Counted from the stretch's first letter, positions 17,242 to 26,558 are shown. The stretch is 64,000 nucleotides of DNA from Fictibacillus sp. BK138 (GCF_004216955.1 NZ_SGXL01000001.1:1825413-1889412); one strand, 5' to 3'. The notes: generated by a model not told the origin, from the sequence alone. Numbers and translations are program-made.

Positions 17242-19419
17242 ATGAAAAAAAGCTCCCCTTTCCTGGGATTAGGAAGAATTACATATCGATTCCGTATAGC
17301 TATTATAGCATTTTGGATCTTGACTACCATTCTATTGGGCTTCTTTGCGATAAAATTGCCTTCCATATTAAGCGGCAGCGGGTTTGAGATGGACGGATCA
17401 TTTTCAAAAGTTGAAAATATTCTCCAAGACAAGTTTAACCAGCCTAAGTCTTCTGTAATGTTAGTCTTTGATTCAAAAAAATACAAAGCAAAGGATGAAC
17501 CTTATAAACAATTTGTAAATAAGACACTTGCATCAGTAAAAGATGTTGAAGATGCAGTAGGTGTTCAGAGTCCCTATGATGCTCCAGATAAAATGATAAA
17601 AGAAAACGTTTCATTTGCCTCAATTCGATTTGATAAAAGTTTTAATGATTTAAAAAAATCCATTGATCAAATAAGAGACAGACTGCCGAAAGACAGTGAT
17701 ATTTCTGTCTCATTAACGGGCGGCCCTGTTATTGCTGAGGATATGAATACAGCAAGCCAGCAGGATCTAGCACGTGCAGAAGCTATTGGTATTCCAGCAG
17801 CTCTTATCATTCTATTGCTTGCGTTTGGAGGTCTAGTAGCAGCAGGACTGCCTATTATTGTTGGGTTGATCAGTGTAGCAAGCTCCCTTGGTTTATTGTA
17901 CTTTTATGGATTAGAAGCCAATGTCAGTATATTTTTATTAAACGTTGTTCCTATGATCGGACTGGCATTAGGAATTGATTTTGCACTTCTTCTGGTTAAC
18001 CGTTTTCGGGAGGAACTTCATCTCGGTGTTGAAAAAGCAACAATCATATCTGTACAAACAGCAGGAAGATCAATCGCTTTTTCTGGTTTATGTGTGTTTT
18101 TAGGACTATCAGGAATGCTACTTATTGATATCGATATTTTTAAAACAGTAGCTGTTGGCGGAATGGTTGTTGTTGTGTTGTCTGTCTTGAACGCTATTAC
18201 ATTCCTGCCAGCATTGCTTGCGGTACTTGGTAAACGGGTTAATGCACTAAAAATACTCAAAACAAAAGAAAATAATCGATCTATCTGGCATTCATTTGCA
18301 TCTTTCGTGATGAAAAGGCCAGTAATAATGGCATTATTTGCAGCTATTTTGCTCATTTTCTCGGTAACACCTATTAAAGATATGAAACTTTCAATTCCAG
18401 AAGCAGAGGCTCTACCACCTGATTATGAATCTAGAACAGCATTTGAAAAGTTTGAAAAGACTTTTGGGGAAGATGAGTTGTATCCCGTTCTTATTGTTGC
18501 AGAATCAGAGAAATCATATCTCAAAGATAAAGATGCATTGCTGTCCTTAGAACGTTTAGTAAAAGACCTGAAAGAACAAGAAGAAATCACAAAAACAGAA
18601 TCAATCTTTGATTATACGAATCAGTTAAGCAGCACCGAACTATTCCAATTTCTTCAGACAGAACAAGGAAAACAACAGCTATCTCCTGCTCTAGAACCTT
18701 TTGTAAATGACCGTACATCTGTTATTCGAGCATATCTATCAGTAGATGTTACAGGAAATGATGCAAAACAGTTTGTGAAAGAATGGGAAAATAAACATGA
18801 AGGTCTTTCTTTAACGATTGGCGGGGCAACTAAGTTTAACCAAGAAATCTTTGACGAGATTATTGAAAAAGCACCATATGGACTTGCTGTTGTGCTTGCA
18901 GCTACTCTGCTTATCTTAATGGTTGCTTTTAGGTCTGTCTTTATTCCACTTAAAGCAATCTTTATGAACATGCTGAGTCTAGCAGCTACTTTCGGTATAC
19001 TCGTGTGGATATTCCAAAGCGGAACAATTATGGAGCCGGTAGAAATTGGACTAATGATTCCAGTCTTTACTTTTGGTATCGTTTTTGGATTAAGTATGGA
19101 CTATGAAGTGTTCTTGATCTCTAGAATTCAAGAAATATATGAAGAAACAGGTGACAATGATAATGCAACATTGCTGGGGCTGACTTCAACCTCGAAGATT
19201 ATCACTTCTGCAGCAGCAATAATGATCGTTATTACGGGGTCATTCGCATTTACAGATGTAATGCCAGTCAAACAGATAGGAATTGCCATTGCATTAGCCA
19301 TATTTATCGATGCAACCATTGTAAGGATGATTTTTGTTCCTTCACTTATGAAACTACTCGGACACTGGAACTGGTGGATGCCTTTTTCAAAACGAAATAA
19401 AAAGCGAAGCACTCTTTAA
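17242..19419 (+). CDS. MMPL/RND family membrane exporter
   Basis: 725 residues from the ATG at 17242 behind AGGAGG. Two halves, each with a first helix, a large external domain and five further helices, as in MMPL proteins (B. subtilis YdfJ type). 'GLALGIDFALLLVNRFREE' near 240-260 and 'GIVFGLSMDYEVFLISRIQE' near 610-635 are the paired motifs carrying the proton-relay Asp residues. Likely exports lipids or hydrophobic drugs. Monocistronic. Confidence 0.9.
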   Translation: MKKSSPFLGLGRITYRFRIAIIAFWILTTILLGFFAIKLPSILSGSGFEMDGSFSKVENILQDKFNQPKSSVMLVFDSKKYKAKDEPYKQFVNKTLASVKDVEDAVGVQSPYDAPDKMIKENVSFASIRFDKSFNDLKKSIDQIRDRLPKDSDISVSLTGGPVIAEDMNTASQQDLARAEAIGIPAALIILLLAFGGLVAAGLPIIVGLISVASSLGLLYFYGLEANVSIFLLNVVPMIGLALGIDFALLLVNRFREELHLGVEKATIISVQTAGRSIAFSGLCVFLGLSGMLLIDIDIFKTVAVGGMVVVVLSVLNAITFLPALLAVLGKRVNALKILKTKENNRSIWHSFASFVMKRPVIMALFAAILLIFSVTPIKDMKLSIPEAEALPPDYESRTAFEKFEKTFGEDELYPVLIVAESEKSYLKDKDALLSLERLVKDLKEQEEITKTESIFDYTNQLSSTELFQFLQTEQGKQQLSPALEPFVNDRTSVIRAYLSVDVTGNDAKQFVKEWENKHEGLSLTIGGATKFNQEIFDEIIEKAPYGLAVVLAATLLILMVAFRSVFIPLKAIFMNMLSLAATFGILVWIFQSGTIMEPVEIGLMIPVFTFGIVFGLSMDYEVFLISRIQEIYEETGDNDNATLLGLTSTSKIITSAAAIMIVITGSFAFTDVMPVKQIGIAIALAIFIDATIVRMIFVPSLMKLLGHWNWWMPFSKRNKKRSTL

Positions 19420-19434
19420 TAAGGGTGCTTTTTT
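19407..19434 (+). terminator. Terminator of the MMPL gene
   Basis: 8-bp stem (19407-19414 with 19423-19430, one G-U) followed by six Ts; its left arm overlaps the last codons. Confidence 0.85.
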
Positions 19435-19508
19435 CATTAAACAATAGTGGGAAATTAAAACATTATGTCCTATAATAAGAATTAGCTATTTATATTAGGG
19501 GTGTTTAT

Positions 19509-20093
19509 ATGATCGACACAGTTATTATTATCCTTCTTTCCTATTTGCTAGGCTCTATCCCCTTTGCGCTGTTAGTTGGAAAACTTGGTTATGGCATTGA
19601 TATTCGTCAGCATGGGAGCGGAAATTTAGGCGGCACCAACACTTTTCGGATATTGGGTAAAAAAGCAGGATTTATCGTTTCTGCAGCAGATGTATTAAAA
19701 GGAACACTCGCTGCCAGCCTGCCCTTCATATTAAATGCAGACCTTCATCCATTAGTTGCAGGAATTCCCGCTGTTATTGGGCATTGTTATCCAGTATTCG
19801 CAAAATTCAAGGGCGGAAAAGCTGTAGCAACATCTGGCGGAGTTCTTTTGTTTGCAGAGCCCTTATTATTTCTATTGGTTTTGATTACTTTCTTTTTAAC
19901 TTTATACATAAGTAAATATGTATCTCTTTCATCAATCATGGCTGGTGTAGGCTCAGTAATCTTAAGTGTTTTTCTTGCTGATAACATTACAACTTATATC
20001 CTGATTGGATTTACCCTCTTTTTATTGTATAGACATAGGCAGAATATTGTTCGGATCGCTAAGAAAACTGAGCCAAAAGTAAAATGGATCTAA
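19509..20093 (+). CDS. plsY: Acyl-phosphate:glycerol-3-phosphate acyltransferase PlsY
   Basis: 194 residues, integral membrane. It transfers the acyl group from acyl phosphate to glycerol 3-phosphate, the first step of phospholipid synthesis. The three PlsY loops are seen: '[20 protein letters not shown]' at 35-54, '[18 protein letters not shown]' near 93-110, and the tail loop '[12 protein letters not shown]'. The ATG follows GGGGTG. Single gene with its own terminator. Confidence 0.95.
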   Translation: MIDTVIIILLSYLLGSIPFALLVGKLGYGIDIRQHGSGNLGGTNTFRILGKKAGFIVSAADVLKGTLAASLPFILNADLHPLVAGIPAVIGHCYPVFAKFKGGKAVATSGGVLLFAEPLLFLLVLITFFLTLYISKYVSLSSIMAGVGSVILSVFLADNITTYILIGFTLFLLYRHRQNIVRIAKKTEPKVKWI

Positions 20094-20095
20094 TG

Positions 20096-20124
20096 ACCGT
20101 TCTTAATTTTAAGAACGGTTTTTC
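20096..20124 (+). terminator. Terminator of plsY
   Basis: Perfect 10-bp stem ACCGTTCTTA/TAAGAACGGT and five Ts, 3 bases after the stop. Confidence 0.92.
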
Positions 20125-20269
20125 TTATGTTTTAAAAAAATAGGCTCTTCTCCTAAAAAAGTACAGGCGATTTCACTAAAAACTCCGCATTTGTCCGTGT
20201 CGACTTAGGTAGTCCGGTCATATTGTGTAATGTGACGTTGACCTAGACTTAAATTTTGGAGGGACTGAA

Positions 20270-20500
20270 ATGGAAAATAAGAAAATGAATATGCCTTACG
20301 GTGACAATATGAATATTGGCATGAAGCCAGTAGCTAACATGCCTATTCACGGTGGATATGGCGGTGGCTATGGTCATGGTTATGGATGCGGATTCTTAAT
20401 TATTGTTGTTCTGTTCATTCTATTAATCATTATCGGTGCTACAGCTTTCCATGGTAAAGACGACTGCGACAAAGATGAGTCATCATCATCTTCTCATTAA
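20270..20500 (+). CDS. YjcZ-like small sporulation membrane protein
   Basis: 76 residues. A Gly/Tyr/His-rich stretch ([14 protein letters not shown] at about 28-41) is followed at once by one membrane helix '[16 protein letters not shown]' (42-57) and a charged, Ser-rich end. This Gly-Tyr plus single-helix plan is the YjcZ family, made during sporulation in Bacillus. The ATG follows GGAGGG. The 176-base leader after the plsY terminator shows no promoter I can defend. Confidence 0.75.
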   Translation: MENKKMNMPYGDNMNIGMKPVANMPIHGGYGGGYGHGYGCGFLIIVVLFILLIIIGATAFHGKDDCDKDESSSSSH

Positions 20501-20518
20501 TGTAATTATTTTATGAAA

Positions 20519-20550
20519 AAAAGAGAGAAGCGAATCCGCTTCTCTCTTTT
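20519..20550. terminator. Terminator of the YjcZ-like gene
   Basis: Perfect 14-bp stem (20519-20532 with 20537-20550) with a four-base loop. A-rich and T-rich flanks allow use from both strands; brxA on the other strand ends 54 bases away. Confidence 0.85.
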
Positions 20551-20603
20551 AATGCACTGTGATAAAATTAGATTGCAACACATTACCAAAATTATCCATG
20601 AGT

Positions 20604-21032
20604 TTAACAGTGCTGATCATAAGCTCCTAGCAAGTTTTCTAGAATTTCTTCTGGTGAGTGATTCTCAATGTTATGTCTGTGGATAAAATGCACCACTTTT
20701 CCATCTTTTAAAAGAGCCATTGAAGGAGAAGACGGCGGGATATCACCGAAGAATTCTCTGATCTGAGCGGTTGCTTCTTTATCCTGTCCTGCAAATACAG
20801 TAACAAACTGGTCCGGTTTTTCTGAGTGATTCAATGATGCTACTGCTACTGGACGAGCTAGACCTGCTGCGCATCCGCATACGGAATTAATTACTACAAG
20901 TGCAGTTCCTTCAGTTTCTTGCATAAAATAATTTACTTCTTCTGGTGTTTTTAATTCTTCAAACCCAGCACGAGTCAATTCATCTCTCATGGGCTGAGCC
21001 ATTTGTTTCATATATTCTTCATAGGCATTCAT
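20604..21032 (-). CDS. brxA: Bacilliredoxin BrxA
   Basis: 142 residues from the ATG at 21032, 9 bases after AGGAGGAA. It removes bacillithiol from mixed disulfides on proteins. The CGC active site is at 52-54 in 'NSVCGCAAGLARP', and 'VFAGQDKEAT' and 'PPSSPSMALLKDGKVVHFI' are family blocks. The opening 'NAYEEYMKQMAQPMRDEL' matches BrxA (YphP) rather than BrxB (YqiW). Confidence 0.93.
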   Translation of the reverse strand: MNAYEEYMKQMAQPMRDELTRAGFEELKTPEEVNYFMQETEGTALVVINSVCGCAAGLARPVAVASLNHSEKPDQFVTVFAGQDKEATAQIREFFGDIPPSSPSMALLKDGKVVHFIHRHNIENHSPEEILENLLGAYDQHC

Positions 21033-21098
21033 CAAGTATTCCTCCTGAAAACGAATCATTTACATACAATGTTATTATAACGTAAACAAGCTATTTTT

Positions 21099-21761
21099 TT
21101 AACTGTTTAGGCTTAACTCATGAATGTCAGAGTTTTCAATGATGTTCACTTGTTTATCTGAAGGAGCAAAGCTAGCTTTAATCAGTGCTCTGGCAACATT
21201 GCTCGCATCAATCGGTCTATATTTTTTGGGGAAAATGTAAGGAATGATTGAATAGACCTTTTCTGCTAATCTTTCTCCGAAACGAAATTCGTTACGATCT
21301 CCAATTAATAAGGAAGGTCTTATTATAGTAAGATTATTTATATTTAAGGAAATCAATTGTGTTTCCATCTCCCCTTTTACACGGTTGTAAAAGAACGATG
21401 ATTTGGAATTTGCTCCCATTGCAGAAATGATTGCAACATTTTGAACGTTTAACTTAATTGCTAATCTTGCAAGTTTCACAGGAATATTGAGGTCGACCTC
21501 TTTAAATCTTTCTTTTGTTTGTACCTTTTTCATAGTAGTACCAATACAAATGATCATGTTATCTGCCTCTACGTTCTCAATCTCATATTCTGATTTTGTA
21601 AAGTCAAATAAAATCTCTTTAATTTTTGGATGTTTTATTTCTAATTTATTTCTAACGAGCAGTATTATTTCTTTGCAACACTGGTCAGCAATAAGCTGTT
21701 TTACAACTTCTTTGCCAACAAGACCGCTTGCCCCTGCTACAATAACAGTTTTTTCATTCAT
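21099..21761 (-). CDS. NAD(P)-binding atypical SDR protein
   Basis: 220 residues. 'VIVAGASGLVGKEVVKQLI' is a GxSGxxG Rossmann motif at the N-terminus; 'MIICIGTTMKK' and 'SAMGANSKSSFFYNRVKGEMET' (the YNRVK replaces YxxxK) are typical of the atypical SDR group related to HTATIP2. The substrate is unknown. Divergent from the next reductase gene with about 50 bases between starts, so the pair may share a control region. Confidence 0.8.
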   Translation of the reverse strand: MNEKTVIVAGASGLVGKEVVKQLIADQCCKEIILLVRNKLEIKHPKIKEILFDFTKSEYEIENVEADNMIICIGTTMKKVQTKERFKEVDLNIPVKLARLAIKLNVQNVAIISAMGANSKSSFFYNRVKGEMETQLISLNINNLTIIRPSLLIGDRNEFRFGERLAEKVYSIIPYIFPKKYRPIDASNVARALIKASFAPSDKQVNIIENSDIHELSLNS

Positions 21762-21814
21762 ACTTAAAAATCCCTTCTGCTTATTAAAATCTAAGAAAAT
21801 ATTAAGACAGGCTG

Positions 21815-22888
21815 GTGCTAATTTTGGAACATACTTATTTTATCACTGGATTTCCAGGTTTTATAGCTACAAAACTATTAGAAGCACTTCAAAACAAATA
21901 TCCTTCATCACAATTTTATTTACTTACTCTAAAACAAGAGAGAAAAATTGCTGAGCAAAAACTTAAAGATTACGGAAAAAACACCGTTTTATTAGAAGGC
22001 GACATAACCAAAGAAGGACTTGGTCTACCTGATTATTTGAGTAGAGAAATAGCTGAAAAAATAACACATTGTATCCATCTGGCTGCTCTTTACGATCTAA
22101 CTGCAGCTTATTCCCCTTCTTATTCTTGTAATGTCATTGGTACTGAACATGTAATAAAATTCGTGAAAACATGTAAAAATATTAGACGGTTTGGTTATTT
22201 CAGCACTGCATATGTATCAGGGAATGAAAAAGGAAAAATAGTAGAATTCAGCTTGTCAGAACCTGCGGGCTTTCGCAACTATTATGAACAAACCAAGAAT
22301 GAGGCAGAACGTATAGTAAGAATGAATATGGATGAAATGCCAATCACCATTTTAAGACCTGGAATCATAGTAGGTGATTCAAGAACTGGTCAGACAATAA
22401 AGTTTGATGGTCCTTATTTTATGATGCAATTCTTAAGAAGACTATCTGCCCTGCCAATCCCTTACATCGGCCGTACTGCTTCTAACATTCACCTTGTTCC
22501 GGTTGACTTTATTATTAATGCTTCTGTATTCCTTTTGCACGATAAACGGGGTGAATCCAAAACTTATCATTTGTTAAGTCCATCATCGCCAAAGATTCAT
22601 GATGCGTATACGTTAATATGCAAAGAGCTTAATGATAAGAAGCCTAGCTGGCATTTACCTCGAACAATTGCGGATCGAATGTTATCGATTTCGTTTATAT
22701 CAAAATGGCTTGGAGTACCCCGTGAAACACTTTCTTACTTTTCACATGAAGCAGATTATGATACTTCTCAACTAGTCCAGGATCTAGAAGGTACTGGAAT
22801 AACGTGTCCGCCATTTGAAGAATATGTGCCGGTTCTTGTCCGGTATTATAAAGATAATGCTGCTGATGTTTCATTAAAGCGTTATTAG
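21815..22888 (+). CDS. SDR-family reductase, fatty acyl-CoA reductase-like (NAD_binding_4)
   Basis: About 355 residues. 'FITGFPGFIATKLLEAL' is the GxxGF(I) cofactor motif of the NAD_binding_4 group; 'THCIHLAALYDLTAAY' and 'YEQTKNEAERIV' (Y-x3-K) follow, then 'ILRPGIIVGDSRTG'. Related proteins reduce acyl-CoA or act on aminoacyl/lipid substrates. The start is either GTG 21815 or TTG 21824; the TTG has GGTG at better spacing. Divergent from the gene at 21099. Confidence 0.8.
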   Translation: MLILEHTYFITGFPGFIATKLLEALQNKYPSSQFYLLTLKQERKIAEQKLKDYGKNTVLLEGDITKEGLGLPDYLSREIAEKITHCIHLAALYDLTAAYSPSYSCNVIGTEHVIKFVKTCKNIRRFGYFSTAYVSGNEKGKIVEFSLSEPAGFRNYYEQTKNEAERIVRMNMDEMPITILRPGIIVGDSRTGQTIKFDGPYFMMQFLRRLSALPIPYIGRTASNIHLVPVDFIINASVFLLHDKRGESKTYHLLSPSSPKIHDAYTLICKELNDKKPSWHLPRTIADRMLSISFISKWLGVPRETLSYFSHEADYDTSQLVQDLEGTGITCPPFEEYVPVLVRYYKDNAADVSLKRY

Positions 22889-22953
22889 TAAAAATAAGCA
22901 CACAATCCTAAAGTAGAGGTGAACTTACTTTTGGAAGTCTGATTTTTTTATTG

Positions 22954-23037
22954 TATTGGCGAAAATTTGTCGATTACCGGCAGAAACAACCAATCTATCG
23001 GAGAAAGCTCCACTTTTATCGGAAAACGTGTAACAGA
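22954..23037. repeat. 21-bp-period tandem repeat, locus B
   Basis: Four units of exactly 21 bases beginning TATTGGCG (22954), TACCGGCAG (22975), TATCGGAG (22996) and TATCGGAAA (23017). The core TAYYGG-NNGAAA is kept and the second half varies. It lies in the 283-base gap after the SDR gene; a further strong hairpin follows at 23126. I see no gene in this gap. Confidence 0.65.
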
Positions 23038-23125
23038 ATAAAGAACACGTACCGTAAAAACTACCAATAACCAATAACGAAAGCCCCTTTCAACCAAGGT
23101 GCGGGGAGAATAAACTCTATTAAGA

Positions 23126-23172
23126 GGCATGACCTCAAAAGCTTTTATACTTTTGAGGTCATGCCTTTGTTT
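23126..23172. terminator. Strong hairpin, likely terminator between convergent genes
   Basis: A perfect 16-bp stem (23126-23141 with 23150-23165), eight-base loop. TTTGTTTT follows on the plus strand and CTCTTAAT on the minus strand, so tails are modest on both. It abuts the stop of the minus-strand gene at 23172. Confidence 0.7.
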
Positions 23173-23744
23173 TAAACGAGACTGTTGTTCTTACTGACAA
23201 CTTTTGCCCCTAGTGTATTTTTAAAATGGGATAGTGCCCATTCATGTCCTGGCTGGCTAAAACTTTGTACTGCATCCTCGTGTATCACAATTGAAAAACC
23301 TTTATTGTAAGCATCTACCGCAGTATGTAATACACAAATGTCAGTACATACTCCAGTCAGATGTACTTCTTGAATATTCCTCTCCCTTAGTTTAATCTCC
23401 AGATCTGTACCCGCAAAAGCACTATAGCGTGTTTTATCGAGCCATAAAATATTTTTTTCCGGCCGAGCCATGTTCTCAACGAATACATTCTTGAGCTTTC
23501 CGTACAGTTCCCTGCCTTCAGTATTCCTGATATTGTGTGGGGGAAACAGTTTGCTTTCTGGGTGATAAAGATCGTTTTCGTCATGAACATCTACTGCAAA
23601 TACAACATAATCCTCATTTTTAATAAATTCTTCAGTGACTGCTGTAATTCTCTCTTCAATTTCCTGACCAGGTTTTCCGCATGTAAGCTTTCCTTCATCA
23701 GCGACAAAATCATTCGTGTAATCAATTACTACTAAAGCTTTCAT
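23172..23744 (-). CDS. pncA: Nicotinamidase / isochorismatase-family hydrolase
   Basis: 190 residues. The catalytic triad Asp8 ('VIDYTNDF'), Lys104 ('WLDKTRYSAF') and Cys137 ('GVCTDICVLHTA') is complete, and 'FAVDVHDENDLYHPES' offers the metal-binding Asp52 and His54. Length and motifs match B. subtilis PncA (YueJ), which converts nicotinamide to nicotinate for NAD salvage. Related isochorismatase-like enzymes cannot be fully excluded. The ATG follows AGGAGG. It lies 12 bases after the MgtC-like gene, so they form an operon. Confidence 0.85.
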   Translation of the reverse strand: MKALVVIDYTNDFVADEGKLTCGKPGQEIEERITAVTEEFIKNEDYVVFAVDVHDENDLYHPESKLFPPHNIRNTEGRELYGKLKNVFVENMARPEKNILWLDKTRYSAFAGTDLEIKLRERNIQEVHLTGVCTDICVLHTAVDAYNKGFSIVIHEDAVQSFSQPGHEWALSHFKNTLGAKVVSKNNSLV

Positions 23745-23756
23745 TTTTTCCTCCTA

Positions 23757-24437
23757 TTAATCAAGTGTTTCAATTTCAACACTTCGTATTCCTTGAATTT
23801 TTTTTACATCGTCATACAGATCAGTGGTGTACCTTTTTTCATAAATAGAAGCAGCCATCTCCATTTTCCGGTTATCATTCTCGAGGTCTTTAATTCTTAC
23901 GTTTACAATACGTACGTTCAGCTCGTTGATCTGTTTCATCACATCACTCATGTTTGTTTCAGGTTCAACGATTAATTTTAACTTTACATCAATCTGTCTC
24001 AATGCCTTCGGGCCGATCCATTTCATGATCAAAGGTATTAATTCTACGCTGATTAAAATTAATAAAGCTCCAGCTGCAGCTTCTTTGTAAAAACCTGCCC
24101 CAGCTGCAATTCCTAAACCAGAAGCCCCCCAAATCATTGCAGCCGTGGTAAGTCCTGAAATGACATCATTGCTTCTTCTTAATATGACCCCAGCACCAAG
24201 AAAACCTATTCCGCTTACTATCTGTGCTGCGAGACGCATGGGGTCCATAACGGTTTGTCCCGATACGGTAGAGAATTGTTCAGCTGATTCTATGCTTACA
24301 ATAGTGAGCAAACAACTGCTGATTGAGATGACAAGGCTTGTTTTAAGCCCTACTGGTTTGTTTTTTAATTCGCGTTCGATACCGATTATTAATCCGAAAA
24401 AAGCGGATATCCCTAATTTAACTAAGACAACACTCAT
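23757..24437 (-). CDS. MgtC/SapB family membrane protein
   Basis: 226 residues. Four to five helices, with 'GLIIGIERELKNKPVGLKT' at 15-33, 'RLAAQIVSGIGFLGAGVIL' and 'GLTTAAMIWGASGLGIAAG', the standard MgtC core; then a soluble C-terminal ACT-like domain of about 80 residues. MgtC proteins are linked to magnesium limitation and membrane potential; the role here is not known. Cotranscribed with the nicotinamidase gene. Confidence 0.88.
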   Translation of the reverse strand: MSVVLVKLGISAFFGLIIGIERELKNKPVGLKTSLVISISSCLLTIVSIESAEQFSTVSGQTVMDPMRLAAQIVSGIGFLGAGVILRRSNDVISGLTTAAMIWGASGLGIAAGAGFYKEAAAGALLILISVELIPLIMKWIGPKALRQIDVKLKLIVEPETNMSDVMKQINELNVRIVNVRIKDLENDNRKMEMAASIYEKRYTTDLYDDVKKIQGIRSVEIETLD

Positions 24438-24525
24438 GATGTTTGCACCTCTTCTCTGTTTTTGCCCTTACTTAATAATACGCAAACCACAGTATATATT
24501 CCTTCTAAACATTAAGCTGATTAAT

Positions 24526-24555
24526 TTGAATTGGTAACGGTTTTCCGTTTATAAT
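24526..24555 (+). promoter_or_regulatory. Sigma-A-type promoter for the DUF485-symporter operon
   Basis: TTGAAT at 24526-24531, 18-base spacer, TATAAT at 24550-24555. It lies about 100 bases before the DUF485 start. The spacer contains a poor match (10 of 14) to a CcpA cre box, which I do not call. Confidence 0.6.
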
Positions 24556-24607
24556 AAGAAAAGCTTTATTATCTGAAAATAAAAATAATTCTGTAAAGGA
24601 GGGTTGG

Positions 24608-24625
24608 GTGTTCAGTTTTCTATAA
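24608..24625 (+). other. Possible 5-codon leader ORF before the DUF485 gene
   Basis: AAAGGAGG is followed at 5-base spacing by GTG, four sense codons and TAA. A second, separate ribosome site serves the real gene 45 bases on. The tiny frame might modulate translation, or the first site may be chance. Confidence 0.25.
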
Positions 24626-24652
24626 CACAACACACTCAAAGGAGGAAGATCC

Positions 24653-24988
24653 GTGTTACCTAAAAAACAGAAAAACTATGAAGGACCAAGGTATAGCGAA
24701 ATTGTTCATTCCAATTACTTTAAACAGCTGATGGAAGAAAAAAAGCGTTTTATCTTACCGATGACTTTATTTTTTTTACTGTTTTATTTCAGCCTTCCCG
24801 TCCTGACAGCTTATTCGAATGTCTTAAATAATAAGGCAATAGGCGATATATCCTGGGCATGGATATTTGCATTTGCGCAATTTATAATGACGTGGGCACT
24901 TTGCATGATCTATACAAAAAAAGCAAAGCGATTTGATGAACTTGCAGAAAAAGTTGTATCTGAAATGGATAAGGAGGTCTCTTCATGA
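24653..24988 (+). CDS. DUF485 small membrane protein
   Basis: 111 residues. Starts at GTG behind GGAGGAAG. It opens 'YEGPRYSEIVHSNYFKQL', then 'KKRFILPMTLFFLLFYFSLPVL' and a second helix 'WAWIFAFAQFIMTWALCMIY': the DUF485 plan of two helices (YjcH/YwcB type). Such proteins are almost always encoded just before an acetate-type symporter and probably assist it. The stop overlaps the symporter ATG in ATGA. Confidence 0.9.
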   Translation: MLPKKQKNYEGPRYSEIVHSNYFKQLMEEKKRFILPMTLFFLLFYFSLPVLTAYSNVLNNKAIGDISWAWIFAFAQFIMTWALCMIYTKKAKRFDELAEKVVSEMDKEVSS

Positions 24989-26526
24989 ATGGTACAGCAT
25001 TCACTTTATTCTTAGCAATCGTTGCCCTTACTTTGGTCATTACATATTTTGCTTCCAAAAGGACGAAAACAACGAGTGATTTTTATACAGCTGATGGCGG
25101 ACTAACTGGAATGCAGAATGGACTGGCCATCGCAGGAGATTATATGTCGGCTGCGTCGTTTTTGGGTATTGCAGGTTCAATCGCTTTAGCTGGATTTGAT
25201 GGCTTCTTCTATAGTATCGGATTTTTAGTTGCTTATCTTGTTGTTTTATATCTAGTAGCGGAACCTCTTCGGAATCTAGGGAAATATACGATGGCAGATA
25301 TGATTGCTGCGCGTTTCAATGATAAGAAAGTTCGCGGTGTTGCAGCATTAAATACCATGGCAATCTCGACATTCTACATGGTTGCTCAGCTTGTTGGCGC
25401 AGGAGCGCTTATCAAACTCCTTCTCGGAATCGATTATGTATATTCAGTACTGATCGTTGGAGTATTGATGACTGTATATGTTGTATTTGGAGGAATGACT
25501 GCTACGTCCTGGGTGCAGATTGTAAAAGCAGTTCTTTTAATGATTGGGACTTTTATTATATCAATTATGGTTTTTGCAAAGTTTGGATTTAGTTTTACAG
25601 AGATGTTTGCACAAGTTAAGCAATCTACTCCATTAGGAGAGTCTTTCTTGAATCCGGGCAACAAGTTTAAAGATCCGCTCGATACGATTTCATTGAATTT
25701 AGCACTTGTGTTAGGGACAGCTGGACTTCCGCATATATTAATTAGGTTCTTTACTGTTAAAGATGCACCAACAGCGAGAAAGTCTGTTGTTTATGCGACA
25801 TGGCTTATAGGTGCTTTTTATATCATGACGATTTTTCTAGGATTTGGTGCTGCAGCTTTTGTTGGACAAGACAACATCGTAGCGGCAAATGCCGCAGGAA
25901 ATATGGCCGCTCCCTTGTTAGCACAAGTATTAGGCGGTGAATTTTTATTCGCATTCGTTTCAGCTGTTGCTTTCGCGACTATCTTAGCTGTAGTTGCCGG
26001 TCTAGTTTTATCAGCAGCTTCAGCCTTTGCTCATGACTTCTATACACACATTGTCCGAAAAGGAAAAGCTACAGAAAAAGAACAGATGAAAGCAGCAAAA
26101 TGGGCATCTGTAGGTGTTGCGATCATATCCATTATTTTAGCTTTGTTCGCTCAAAAATTGAATGTGGCATTTCTGGTATCGCTTGCTTTTGCAGTTGCTG
26201 CCAGTGCGAATCTTCCAATCATTTTATTAACGATTTTTTGGAAACGCTTTAACACTGCCGGTGCCGTTACTGGTATGCTTGTGGGATTATTAAGTTCTCT
26301 TATTCTTGTAGCGCTGTCTCCAAGTGTCTGGTCTCCAGTTGAGGGAGCAGCCATTCTAACGGGAGAAGCTATTTTCCCTCTTGCTAACCCCGGCATTGTC
26401 TCCATCCCTCTTGGGTTCTTAGGCGCATTTGTAGGAACAATGCTATCTAAGCCATCTGATGAAGACAAGTTTAATGAAATTCTCGTAAAAGCTAACACAG
26501 GTTCAGGTTTACGTAAAGGAGCATAA
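24985..26526 (+). CDS. actP: Acetate/solute:cation symporter (SSS family, ActP/YwcA type)
   Basis: 513 residues, about 13 helices. 'DFYTADGGLTGMQNGLAIAGDYMSAASFLG' region near 32-60 is the ActP signature, followed by 'GKYTMADMIAARF' and 'GTAGLPHILIRFFTV', which marks the acetate branch of the sodium:solute symporters. Imports acetate or a similar short carboxylate. Translationally coupled to DUF485. Confidence 0.88.
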   Translation: MNGTAFTLFLAIVALTLVITYFASKRTKTTSDFYTADGGLTGMQNGLAIAGDYMSAASFLGIAGSIALAGFDGFFYSIGFLVAYLVVLYLVAEPLRNLGKYTMADMIAARFNDKKVRGVAALNTMAISTFYMVAQLVGAGALIKLLLGIDYVYSVLIVGVLMTVYVVFGGMTATSWVQIVKAVLLMIGTFIISIMVFAKFGFSFTEMFAQVKQSTPLGESFLNPGNKFKDPLDTISLNLALVLGTAGLPHILIRFFTVKDAPTARKSVVYATWLIGAFYIMTIFLGFGAAAFVGQDNIVAANAAGNMAAPLLAQVLGGEFLFAFVSAVAFATILAVVAGLVLSAASAFAHDFYTHIVRKGKATEKEQMKAAKWASVGVAIISIILALFAQKLNVAFLVSLAFAVAASANLPIILLTIFWKRFNTAGAVTGMLVGLLSSLILVALSPSVWSPVEGAAILTGEAIFPLANPGIVSIPLGFLGAFVGTMLSKPSDEDKFNEILVKANTGSGLRKGA

Positions 26527-26529
26527 AGG

Positions 26530-26558
26530 AAAAACCGGCTGTCACTCAGCCGGTTTTT
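26530..26558. terminator. Bidirectional terminator overlapping the permease gene end
   Basis: Perfect 12-bp stem AAAAACCGGCTG/CAGCCGGTTTTT, loop TCACT. The minus-strand permease stop codon (26542-26544) lies in the loop, so one arm encodes its last codons. Confidence 0.92.

Noticed and set aside
24526-24555. CcpA cre box in the symporter promoter
   Set aside because: Only about 10 of 14 positions match, including misses at conserved ends.
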